Source: Cyclostephanos tholiformis
Lineage: Eukaryota; Bacillariophyta; Thalassiosirophyceae; Thalassiosirales; Thalassiosiraceae
NCBI GenBank assembly: GCA_036939975.1
Contig: JALLPB010000810.1
Coordinates: 1-12,795, forward strand
Reading direction: 5' to 3'
DNA: 12,795 nucleotides
Below the pieces are notes generated by a model, which worked only from the letters and a program-made list of their open reading frames with translations, searched no databases and was not told the DNA's origin. Positions within the stretch are counted from its first letter, which is position 1. Every line of letters begins with the position of its first letter. Positions 1 through 8,600 of this stretch are shown one piece after another. The translations under genes and the position numbers were made by a program.

Positions 1-49
1 ATTAAAAAAAAAAAAAAATAGTTACAACCATTCGCCGAACAAAATATAC

Positions 50-65
50 CATTATATTATATATC
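50..65 (+). promoter_or_regulatory. AT-rich TATA-like tract just upstream of first gene
   Basis: The bases before the ATG at 66 are a run of TATATTATATAT type, preceded by a long A tract at 4-18. It is too close to the ATG to be a conventional TATA box unless the 5' UTR is almost absent, so it may be only an AT-rich leader. Confidence 0.2.
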
Positions 66-1487
66 ATGCGCTCCAAGCTGCCTCCATTGACGACCTCATC
101 CACGTCGTCATCATCGTCGATGATATTGACAATGATGATGATGATGATGATGACGACGATGACGACGACGACGATGATTATATTATTCGCATCGTACGCC
201 TCGGCCTACCAGACGGGTGCCCCCCCCCCGGCGACTTGCGGGGGGCGTCTCTTGGTCGTCGGTGGCGTCGTCCCTCATCCTCCTCCTCCTCCTCCTCCTC
301 CTCCCCTCCCCGCCGCCGCCGATATCGTTGATCGACGACCGTCGATCGACGCGGATGATACGCCCTCGCATCCTCCGGTCATTGGTCGATCGTCGTCGGG
401 ACCGCGCGTACTACCGCGATCGAGACGAATGTCGAACGAGGAGATACGTCGACGCGCGGGACGATCGCCGCCATCGTCATCGTCGTCGTCGTCGTCGTCG
501 TATCATTATTATTATCACGCCCCTCGCGTGGAACGAGAGCGGATCGCGACGACGATGGCGGAAGAGGCGTCATCATCCCACTCGTCGACGTCGAACGGCG
601 TTGGCGGGGGGGTCGGCGTCCTCCGCGTGGTCGTGCCGTCGCATTCGACGTCGTTACTTCCCCGGTCGTTTTCGTCGATGATGACGTCGGTCGTCGACGT
701 GGACGATGATTACGATTACGACGACGACGACGATGATGACGTTATCGAGACGATCGACGATCGCCTTATATCGTTGATCGTACACGCTGGATCCGTATCG
801 TCGAGCCTAGCCTGCGATCCACACTGTCGGGGCGGGTCGTATCACGTGCCGTGCTCGACCGTGACCCTCGAATATGCGCGCGACGTTCCCGACGAAATCG
901 CGTCGTGCCACATCGGAGGACGATGGGATCGCGGCGGGGGGGGGGGGCGGGGGACGAGCATCGACGCCTCGTCCGCCATCGGTGCGGTCGACTCGCTCGG
1001 CGGCATGGACGCGTTAACGGACGAAATACTCGCGGATTTCGACGACGACGACCACGACGACGACCACGACTACGACGTTTGGAACAATTTCGTGGAGGAC
1101 GGCATGGTGTTCAATGCCATGGGCGTCGAGACGAACGAGATACTAGTCGATTCATCGTGGGACGGCGACGACGATAATCACGATGACGACGACGACGATT
1201 ACCGCCTCCGGCGACATCGTGGGAGGAATGACGTCGCGACATCTACATTGTACGCCGTCGGCACGAGGATCGACGACAAGTCGGCATCGTCGGACGTGTA
1301 CCTCCTCTTCCCGTCGTCGTCGTCGTCGTCGTCGTCGAAAGGGCATACGACGAGGAGGAGGGCATGGAAATTCGTCATCAAATACAAGATCGCGACGATA
1401 AATATCGGGTCAATACCAAATTTCGACAAGAGTGGGGGAGGGACGACCATGCCCCTGTTGCGGTCGGGCGTTCGGATGATCCGTTGA
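66..1487 (+). CDS. Uncharacterised Asp/Ser-rich protein with possible plastid-type presequence
   Basis: A single open frame of 473 codons, ATG at 66 to TGA at 1485-1487, with no intron needed. I do not recognise the protein. Residues 19-47 form a hydrophobic stretch containing seven consecutive Met (23-29) and ending in the motif ASA-Y (cleavage would follow A47). This resembles the A-x-A with aromatic +1 site of diatom plastid bipartite presequences, although Phe is the usual +1 residue. The rest has a Pro run (about 71-80), a Ser run (about 137-145), several Asp runs and a late Ser run. Between these lie ordinary-looking segments, such as about residues 226-285 (with four Cys) and the last 40 residues. 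Ten consecutive G at about 937-946 could hide a sequencing frameshift, but the frame on both sides looks protein-like. A secreted or plastid protein is inference only. The frame may be inflated by triplet repeats, which tend to stay open, so coding status is moderate. Confidence 0.45.
   Translation: MRSKLPPLTTSSTSSSSSMILTMMMMMMMTTMTTTTMIILFASYASAYQTGAPPPATCGGRLLVVGGVVPHPPPPPPPPPLPAAADIVDRRPSIDADDTPSHPPVIGRSSSGPRVLPRSRRMSNEEIRRRAGRSPPSSSSSSSSSYHYYYHAPRVERERIATTMAEEASSSHSSTSNGVGGGVGVLRVVVPSHSTSLLPRSFSSMMTSVVDVDDDYDYDDDDDDDVIETIDDRLISLIVHAGSVSSSLACDPHCRGGSYHVPCSTVTLEYARDVPDEIASCHIGGRWDRGGGGGRGTSIDASSAIGAVDSLGGMDALTDEILADFDDDDHDDDHDYDVWNNFVEDGMVFNAMGVETNEILVDSSWDGDDDNHDDDDDDYRLRRHRGRNDVATSTLYAVGTRIDDKSASSDVYLLFPSSSSSSSSKGHTTRRRAWKFVIKYKIATINIGSIPNFDKSGGGTTMPLLRSGVRMIR
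132..177 (+). repeat. ATG/ACG triplet microsatellite
   Basis: An in-frame run of ATG then ACG/ATG triplets encodes poly-Met followed by a Thr/Met stretch inside the N-terminal hydrophobic region of the first gene. It supplies most of the would-be signal-peptide core. Confidence 0.85.
277..306 (+). repeat. CCT triplet microsatellite
   Basis: About ten CCT/CCC triplets encode a Pro run in the first gene, just after the presumed presequence. Confidence 0.85.
473..501 (+). repeat. TCG triplet microsatellite (poly-Ser)
   Basis: A run of TCG/TCA triplets encodes Ser in the first gene and grades into TAT/CAT triplets (Tyr/His) up to about 517. Confidence 0.85.
712..744 (+). repeat. GAC/GAT triplet tract (poly-Asp)
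   Basis: GAC and GAT triplets encode an acidic run in the first gene. Similar acidic tracts recur at about 1040-1075 and 1163-1199 in the same frame. Confidence 0.8.
1312..1337 (+). repeat. CGT/TCG microsatellite (second poly-Ser)
   Basis: A perfect run of the CGT triplet register, read in frame as TCG (Ser), lies about 50 codons before the stop of the first gene. Confidence 0.85.
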
Positions 1488-2361
1488 TGAAAAAAAAAAA
1501 AATAACAAAAAAAAATTCAATTAAAAAGAAAAAATACACCACTAATATGCGAAATGAATCGATCGATGATATGTGAAATAATGGGGAGGTACTATCATGT
1601 CGTCGAGGGACGCGTGCGCCGCCACGCGGTATGTACAGGTATATGTTATGGGAGAGGGTTGGGAGATCACGCATCTGGAGATGAGTCGATGGAATAGGAA
1701 AGTGTTCACTCCGTTCAGCGGGGGATGTAATCTCAATCGATGGGAGAGTGCCCGCCGAGGTAGTAGTAAACCGCTTAGGGAGGGGCTTGTCATGGATAAG
1801 TGCACACCACACACGCATGCACCTTCCACCAGTCCACCCAAACATCGCCGATCCCCTGTGCTGTGTGGTGTGTGTGTAGTCGAACCTCTGTCGTGCACGG
1901 CTTCATAGCTCGCGTAAATCGCAGAATGATACTACATACTACCTCGTCTACCTGAACCGTCATGAATCCTTCTTCGAGGTCGACAAACCGCCATGCTCGT
2001 TTTATCACAGCTCCTTCCCGCGGCCTCGTTTGGCGATCAACTCTCCTCGTACCTCACATTTCCCGAAGGTCGTTTCCCGAATGAGGGATTCGTACACTGC
2101 AAAATGAATAATGCTGGTGCTGGATATATACGAAGATACCTTTTAAAATGAACGGTCGCGACAATTCTTGACGATGTCACTGACCATCTCACGAATCCAT
2201 GGGTATTGAATATCTACATTTAACGTTCTCACGCCCCCCCAAAAAACTGACCACAAAGTTTATACATCAGTTAACCTATCTCTAAAGTCGGACTAGGACC
2301 ATCTTTCTACGAGATCTGGGGCGAACCATCCACCGAGGTATTTCCCCGTATTATCATCAAA
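1488..2361. other. Convergent intergenic region, no gene seen
   Basis: The region lies between the stop of the first gene and the stop of cytochrome c, so both should have 3' UTRs here. It starts with an A-rich tract (1488-1537). The open frames on both strands (for example 1597-1908 + and 1542-1898 -) show no recognisable domain, overlap one another and have no splice context. A 10-bp inverted repeat of CA/GT type pairs 1804-1813 with 1862-1871. The remaining sequence looks unstructured. Confidence 0.6.
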
Positions 2362-3086
2362 TTATGCGGTACTGGCCTTGAGGTAGGCGATGAGGTCGAG
2401 ACGCTCCGCTGGCTTTTTGATCCCGGCGAAGACCATCTTCGTTCCCTGCGAGGCATCAGAGACAAAAGGGGGAAATTTGTGTTTAATGAGAAGGTAAACA
2501 TTAATTACACGGCATTTCCACCAGGGGAGGAGTTATGAGCAGAGCAATATTCACATGCGTAAGATTGTCCGCATCCGCCCTTAGTTGCAGACGAAAGCTA
2601 CACATTTCCCATAATCTACTTGACGTTGAGATTGGATTCCATTCCACATTCTCACGTATTGTGTACGAGGAGGTAGGAGATACGATACATGGTGAAGCGC
2701 ATTGCTTATTCGCTAACACTCCTCGCGGCCTTGTCGACCGCTGGCGGCAATTTCGTTGTTTTGGGCGTGCCATACAGCGACATTTTTATAACGAATCTAG
2801 CCTCGCTTACAATCCAATACGAGTCATGCTATTTCGCGTGGCTCACCTTGATGTACTTCTTTGGGTTCTCCAAATATTCGAAAAGCGTATCATCTCCCCA
2901 TATGATTCCGCTCTTCTTGTTGGCGCTACTGTACGAGTAACCGTCGGCCTGTCCCGACTGACGGCCAAAGAATCCGTGCAGGTTCGGGCCCTGCTTGTGC
3001 GCACCGCCAGCCTCGACGGTGTGGCATTGGGAGCATTTGGTCTTGAAGACCTTGGCGCCCTTCTTTTCGTTTCCCTCCTTGGCCAT
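2362..3086 (-). CDS. CYC: Cytochrome c, mitochondrial electron carrier (two exons)
   Basis: The product is the small haem protein that shuttles electrons from complex III to cytochrome oxidase in the mitochondrial intermembrane space. Exon 1 is 3086-2847 (80 codons) and exon 2 is 2445-2362 (27 codons plus TAA). The 401-bp intron (2846-2446) has a GTGAGC donor and CAG acceptor in phase 0. The protein is 107 aa, normal for the family. The haem site CSQCH lies at residues 18-22 (C18, C21, H22) and the sixth ligand is M84 in GTKM. The conserved segments [14 protein letters not shown] and the C-terminal ERLDLIAYL are intact. The start is chosen at the ATG at 3086 because it has an ACC-ATG-GCC context and gives a canonical N-terminus with no presequence. 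The frame stays open upstream to an ATG at 3203, which I take as 5' UTR. The residue before GTKM is Lys (K80), where animals and plants have Pro. Confidence 0.97.
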
Positions 3087-3792
3087 GGTTGCGGTTTTGG
3101 TGGTTTTTTCGTTACACCGTTGGAGTAAAAAATGTATGGCCTCGGCGGGGTTGCGAGAAGAAAAGAGGGTGAAATATGATGACGAGGCAGGAAGTTTCGC
3201 CAATAAGTAAAACGTAGGAATAAATAATTGTGTGACGAGTAAAAGATACTCCTTTTACCTTACTTACATCCCTACCTTCTCTATTTATGTACGTGCTTGC
3301 TCCCATGGCATTGGCAGCTCCTGTCACCATAATATTTACCGCCTGCGCTTGGCCTGCTCTCCCATCCTCACCACGTAGGAGTGAAATAGAAAATTAGAGC
3401 TGATTTGGTGAAGAAGGTTGAGCATCAAATGTTGGTGAAAAATGTCCCATTCTTCTTCTTTGCCAGTGTGAATCGAGTTGATCAAAACAATATAATCAAT
3501 TACACAACCACCAGTATTCTCTGCCAGTAACTTGACGGCTGGCAGATGATTGTCTATGTATTCCTAAAATGCACCTAAATGAGCAAGAAAAGGCCAACCA
3601 TTCCAACAAAAGCAGACCAATTATCATGAAATCAAGATACGCAAGATTGACCCGATTCAACCAGGGATTAGTCAAACGTCGCTTTTTAAAGAATGAACTT
3701 TATCGTTAGCCTGAGTCTGATACTTGGTAATCTCCAATAAACATAATTTAAGGTTTCAATTGGAAAGCCCGCCAGCTAAATAGCCTTTAAAC
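3087..3792. other. Intergenic region: cytochrome c 5' side, cyclophilin 3' side
   Basis: Both flanking genes are on the minus strand, so this interval should hold the cytochrome c promoter and 5' UTR and the cyclophilin 3' UTR. I see no obvious TATA box or AATAAA for either gene. The part from 3336 to 3563 contains a start-less open frame, listed separately. The part from 3564 to 3792 is AT-rich, with stops in all minus-strand frames. Confidence 0.55.
3336..3563 (-). other. Orphan protein-like open frame, possible exon or gene remnant
   Basis: On the minus strand the frame runs from just after an in-frame TAG (3566-3564) to TAA at 3338-3336, giving 75 sense codons. The composition is protein-like, with segments such as LPAVKLLAENTGG and EEEWDIFHQHLM and a basic end (KRRR). 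No initiating ATG lies at its head, but the sequence immediately before it reads TTTTAG, which would serve as a 3' splice site in phase 0. I do not recognise a family. No convincing upstream exon is visible before the cyclophilin stop at 3793. It may be the last exon of an unseen short gene, a decayed gene or mobile-element fragment, or chance. Confidence 0.25.
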
Positions 3793-4921
3793 CTAAAGTT
3801 CACCAGAGTCAGCAATGGTAACCTTCTTTGAAGTTGCACCACCATTGGATCCGACTGCTTCAACACGCTTGACAACATCCTCTCCCTAAAAATAGACAAA
3901 TTCAGTCAAGTGTGTAAGGTCGCCAATATCATGGTAATTTTATTGATAGTTCAAATCTCACCTCAAGAACCTTTCCAAAAACAACGTGACGTCCATCAAG
4001 CCATGCGGTCTTGACAGTGGTGATGAAGAATTGCGACCCATTGGTGTTGGGACCGGCATTCGCCATCGAAAGGTAAAAAGGACCCTCGTGTTTGAGAATG
4101 AAGTTCTCGTCTTCAAATTTTTCGCCATAGATGCTGTGTTAAATTGTTACCAATCGTGTGATGAGCATTATTGCTGATACTGTTTCAAATTTGCATGATT
4201 AATCTGAAGTATCCACTCACCTCTCGCCTCCCCTCCCGTTACCATCAGTGAAGTCACCGCCCTGGAGCATAAAGTTTGGAATGACGCGGTGGAATATGGA
4301 CCCCTTGTAATGGAGGGGCTTACCAGATTTTCCCACCCCCTTCTCTCCGGTGCAGAGGGCACGGAAGTTCTCCGCAGTTTTCGGCACGGTATCACCGAAC
4401 AACCCGAACACGATGCGACCTCCCTCGCCTCCTTCGATGTCCTAGAGTGTGGTACGTAGGGTGTAGGTTGCAGAGTTCACAGTAAAATTTTCACGACAGA
4501 GACAATTATTTAGAATAAACATCTGAATTACAATTGGCGAGTGCATTTGATTTAGTGAATCTCGTTCACCATAAACTTACAATATCAAAAAACACTTTCT
4601 TGGTCACAGTTTCGCCAGCACTACGTTGCACAAAAAATATCGTAGAGATCACAACGGCAAAATTTTCAGGTTAGTACAATCGTTCAAAATTGCACTTATC
4701 CTACCACTCATATAATATGTTGGAGGCGTCACGGATATCCGTAGTCGGCCGCGCAAGAAGAAACGTGTGGCGATACTGCATACTGAAACGGCCAACGTCA
4801 GGAGGCGAGACCCCTCCCGAGCATCAAGCACCGCCGCATCTGTCATTGCAACTAACCTGGCCGCGGAACCATGAATGAGGGCGAAGCAAATTAGGGAAAG
4901 GAGGGCGATGATGGACTTCAT
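3793..4921 (-). CDS. Secretory-pathway cyclophilin, peptidyl-prolyl isomerase (five exons)
   Basis: A cyclophilin-type isomerase that speeds cis-trans isomerisation of proline bonds, here predicted for the ER or secretory pathway (cyclophilin B-like). Exons are 4921-4857, 4620-4581, 4441-4221, 4133-3962 and 3885-3793. Introns of 236, 139, 87 and 76 bp are all GT-AG and the phases agree. The protein is 196 aa. Residues 1-21 are a signal peptide (MKSII, a Leu/Ile/Ala core, then GSAA). The domain starts at VFFDI and contains the insert [14 protein letters not shown], typical of ER and plant forms and absent from human CypA. Active-site residues are intact: R87, F92, M93, Q95, F145, W153 and H158, matching CypA R55, F60, M61, Q63, F113, W121 and H126 with a constant offset of 32. 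W153 predicts cyclosporin binding. The tail is DSGEL, with no HDEL-type retention signal. An in-frame ATG at 4957 would add 12 residues, but the ATG at 4921 gives a better signal peptide. Confidence 0.96.
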
Positions 4922-5361
4922 TTTAAAGCTTAACAAACTATGGCGTATGATGTACATGAATGTGTATGTATTATTAGTTGTTGATGAGAGGTGGGTAGGC
5001 TCGATGATTCAACGTGGAAATCTACGTAGGAATAAGTACATGAATGGTGAATCCAAGATCTTGAAATAAATTACCTATGGCGGGGACTCTCCATCAAAAT
5101 CTTCTTTTGTGAAATCAATATCATCTTCTAATATCCACTAACTGGTAAAACGCTCCCCTTTTCATCCATATTTGTTAGGAGTAATAGATACATTGAACAA
5201 GCAGAAAAGCTGTGAGTGTAAATTATATTGATAGGCTAAGGGTGGGAATGATTAATAAGAAATAAATAAAGTTAGTAGATGATATTGGTATAGAAGACCA
5301 ATGCTGGTTGATGTACCGAACGTACAAAAAGATGGGTTGTAAGTCATGGAAGTGCCTTGTC

Positions 5362-5381
5362 CATCTAGAGCATTCTAGATG
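5362..5381. repeat. Perfect 8-bp inverted repeat with 4-nt loop
   Basis: The arms CATCTAGA (5362-5369) and TCTAGATG (5374-5381) are exact reverse complements around GCAT. It lies about 290 bp beyond the PPR-SMR stop. It could be an RNA hairpin in that gene's 3' UTR or a DNA-binding palindrome; neither is shown. Confidence 0.6.
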
Positions 5382-5653
5382 ATCGTTAAACCAATCCCAA
5401 TCACTTTACTTCATATAAATATATTGGCTGTTTGATAGCGGAATCACAACCAAGATTTTTGCTTTACGGCGGTCGAAGTCTTGTCGAGGGCCAGAAAGAC
5501 TCTTCAACTGAGAAACATGTGGGTCATACTCTTAATAAATCTGCATTTGAATGCTGCCTTTGGTTCCTTTATTTTTTTGTAATTGCCAAAATCGTTGCTC
5601 CAAAGACATGTGGTCTAAATCGAGCGCCGTGTTGTATTCCTCAAATTCCAACA

Positions 5654-5659
5654 TTTATT
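5654..5659 (-). terminator. Candidate poly(A) signal AATAAA of the PPR-SMR gene
   Basis: On the minus strand an exact AATAAA lies 11 nt after the TGA of the PPR-SMR frame. The spacing is very short, so it may or may not be the signal used. Confidence 0.4.
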
Positions 5660-5670
5660 TAGGGGGATCA

Positions 5671-8600
5671 TCATGTTTCAACAGGGCCCGTATCGTCCGC
5701 CTTGAATTTACGAAGAAGCGCCCTCTCAAGTCGATTGCCGCTCGAAATGTCCCGCAGCACGTCGGCCACGAACAGGAGGCGCTCGTCCTTCTGTTTCTGC
5801 TGATGGCTCAGCCACCCCTCGATGTCCTCGCCCGGGACTAGCAAGGCTCCCAAATTTCCCGGGATGGAGGACGTCCCGAGGGGGGGGTAGAACTCCTCGG
5901 TGAGCATCCGCTGCACTTCGGGGCGCAACACGGGACGGAATTTCTCACCGGATCTACGCCCGCGTCCCGTGATTATCAGGACGTCCCTTGCTCTTCTTAT
6001 GTTCCTCCCCATGGATGAAGATGGCATGAGCATCAACTCCTTCTGGAGGGATACACGAACTGCGGCGTGCGCAACTGCCGCACTCATCCCGTGCAGATCG
6101 AGCCTCAATTGTTTTTGGTCAATGCTGTTCATAACTGCCCAAGGCAAATGTCCATGTGCTACTCCATCTGCATACATTTGGTCAGCTTCTATGTACAGAC
6201 CATTCTTGTGGAGAGCATTTATGGACTCTGTGTAAACGGCCTTCTCATAGGAATAATCATCTGCGAGTTCATCGTTCATGGCACAGTCGAGAGGAGGAAT
6301 AGCCAGGACCTTGGTCACCAGCGTTAGCACTTCGTGTCCGCGGTGGCGCATCGCCAAGATACGACATGCGGATGCAACTGCCTCTTTCCGAGGCCGTCTC
6401 CCACTCCATTCGATCCAATCATCAATGGCTCTTAGCGCCCATGCGTACTGACTCCTCGCCTCGAAGCACAAAACGGCGGCGGTGAGGGCCCTCGCGATGC
6501 GATCGTGTTTCCTATTTAATCTTTCCAACGTCGGCCTGGAATCCCCCCCACGAGCCGACAAGGCAAATGACTCACGGGCGTACATCGGATGAGTTTCTTT
6601 GACATACGGTCGAATGAACGGCAGCGTGCCAACGCAAACCTTCCAATGCCCACCCCGCGACGCGGCGATCAGGATAAGCTTCCAGTCTTGCCCCGTGAGT
6701 CCGATCGGACGATCAAGTATCGCGGACAGCGCAACGGCGTCGTTGAAATCGATCTCAGGGATGTCGTTATTAGCGGGCGAATCCATCAGGAGTCGAGAGG
6801 AGACAGCGATCCACTCGGTTCCTTGATCCCCCTCTTCGGCTTTCGCAGTCCCTCCCCGTAACGCCCTGCCATGCAGACGAATCTGCGATGCCAGGAATTC
6901 TTTGTTTGCCAATGTGGCAGCGGAAAGACGAACAACAGATAAGCGGTGGAAAATAAAACCATATGATTGAAGTATTTTCCAAAACTCACGAATATCGTCG
7001 GCAAAGTTGAGCGCGGGGGTGATGTTACCCCCCTTCGCGCAAAATTTCAATAACGATCGATGTAACCTTGGAAGCTCGTCCAGAAATCCCCCTCCTTCGA
7101 TGCGAACTGACAAAGATGGGGAGGGAAACGAAGAAGAATCCTCGTTACTAACACCAGGAGCCAGGCGCAGTTCTCGAATCGCAGTTCGGTGCATTCGCCG
7201 GAGCATCGAGCGCGCGTCTTGCCAAAGTCCCGCCGCACAGCACGCCTTGGCCACCGCAGACATCAAGCTAGGCGAAGGACTCTCCACTGCCTTCAACATT
7301 GTAAGGGCTGCCTTTGCCCGGGCCAATGATGTGATGTACATTGGCTCAATGATTCCATATTGGGAATTGTCGGAGCCCTGGCGCTTCGCCAGTCGGGCGA
7401 TCTTGAATTCTTCCTTCGAGGAGTTCATTGCCATTCGGCAGTATTCTGATATGACCTCCTTAAGCGACCTCTGGTTCAGCGTCAATCCGTGTTTCTTCAT
7501 GGATACCAAAATCTGATCTGCCGCGCCCAAAGCGTCGTGCTTCAAGCAAGAGGTGATAGCGACTGAATATACATCCTCTTCGACCATTGGTATTGATTCA
7601 TCAGGCATATTCGCGAGGACGTCAATGGAGTATCGTTCTTTCAGAATATCATTGGCAAAACTCTGTCCCCGTAAGCATATCAGTAAAGCCAAAATGGCCT
7701 CGCAATCGGCGACTTTTCCAAGAGTCTTAATGATGTGCACAATCGACTGGGAATTGAGTTTGGCCTTCGCGCCAGAAAGCAACAAGAGCACTTCTGAAAC
7801 TGCATGGACATCTCCAAACATAGCGGCGACAGAAAGCGCAGCATTGGCAACGAATATCATGCCGGATGCGGCTCGTCCCTTCAATTGTTGCGCCTTAAGC
7901 CCGATGGATTCGTTGCTACCATTTAACACAAAATTAGGATCAAAAAGTGACCTACGAAAGATCTTCACCGCATCCATGGTGGCAGTATGGCGCGATGACC
8001 GGCAGGCCATTATCGCGTTGTAATATGTAATGGCGTCTCGTGCAACCCCCCGCGCTTCCATCGTATCCAAAATATCGACCACTACATCGGATATTCGATC
8101 GTGCGTCAAAAGACGATGGTTGTTGTAATTGTCGCCACCACCTTCCATCTTCTCTCCGGTGAAACGCGAAGAATAGGTCTCCTTCAACGCCACGAATGTG
8201 CTTTCATCGAGTATTGAGAGTACAGTATTGTATGTGACGACATCGGGCCGACAAGAATATTCAGTCGCCATTTCTGCAGCTTGATCCGTCGTCCCCCCGT
8301 TGTTGCCCACGGGATCGTCGCAATTTTCCATACGACCCAGAATACCCAACGCCGTGTCGAGATGCATGCCCCTGTGGTCGTCTGATTTAGTGACGGAACG
8401 CTCAGCGATAGAGGCGGCTGTGGAATCGGCGGCATCGTCGGTTGTGGAAGATCCTCGCACACATGCCAGTATGGCGGCATTATACACCCAGGTATTCGGC
8501 TGCACGATCGCGGCGGCATCGCAATCAGCACCTTTGATCTTCCTGGACGATATTTCCCCCATGTTATTGAGCAGCGACAACGCCATCTTGCCCTGATTGC

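Larger units (their letters stand above)
4922..5670. other. Intergenic region: PPR gene 3' side, cyclophilin promoter side
   Basis: Both flanking genes are on the minus strand. The interval should hold the 3' UTR of the PPR-SMR gene (5670 downward) and the promoter and 5' UTR of cyclophilin (4922 upward). It contains one perfect short hairpin (5362-5381) and an AATAAA on the minus strand (5654-5659). No frame in it looks like a gene. Confidence 0.6.

Noticed and set aside
217..681. Second plus-strand frame of about 154 codons inside the first gene
   Set aside because: Arg-rich shadow of the same triplet repeats; only the frame from 66 has a signal-like start and varied segments.
1804..1871. 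10-bp CA/GT inverted repeat (1804-1813 with 1862-1871)
   Set aside because: Low-complexity CA/GT sequence pairs easily by chance and the loop is long; not treated as an RNA gene.
1378..1908. Overlapping open frames on both strands after the first gene
   Set aside because: They overlap one another, read across A-rich sequence and show no recognisable motif.
2535..3128. Long plus-strand open frame of about 197 codons
   Set aside because: It is antisense to cytochrome c exon 1 and its intron; the real gene on the other strand explains the openness.
7007..7516. Plus-strand frame of about 169 codons, and a similar one at 7553-8023
   Set aside because: Both lie antisense within PPR-SMR exon 2 and have no domain or splice context.
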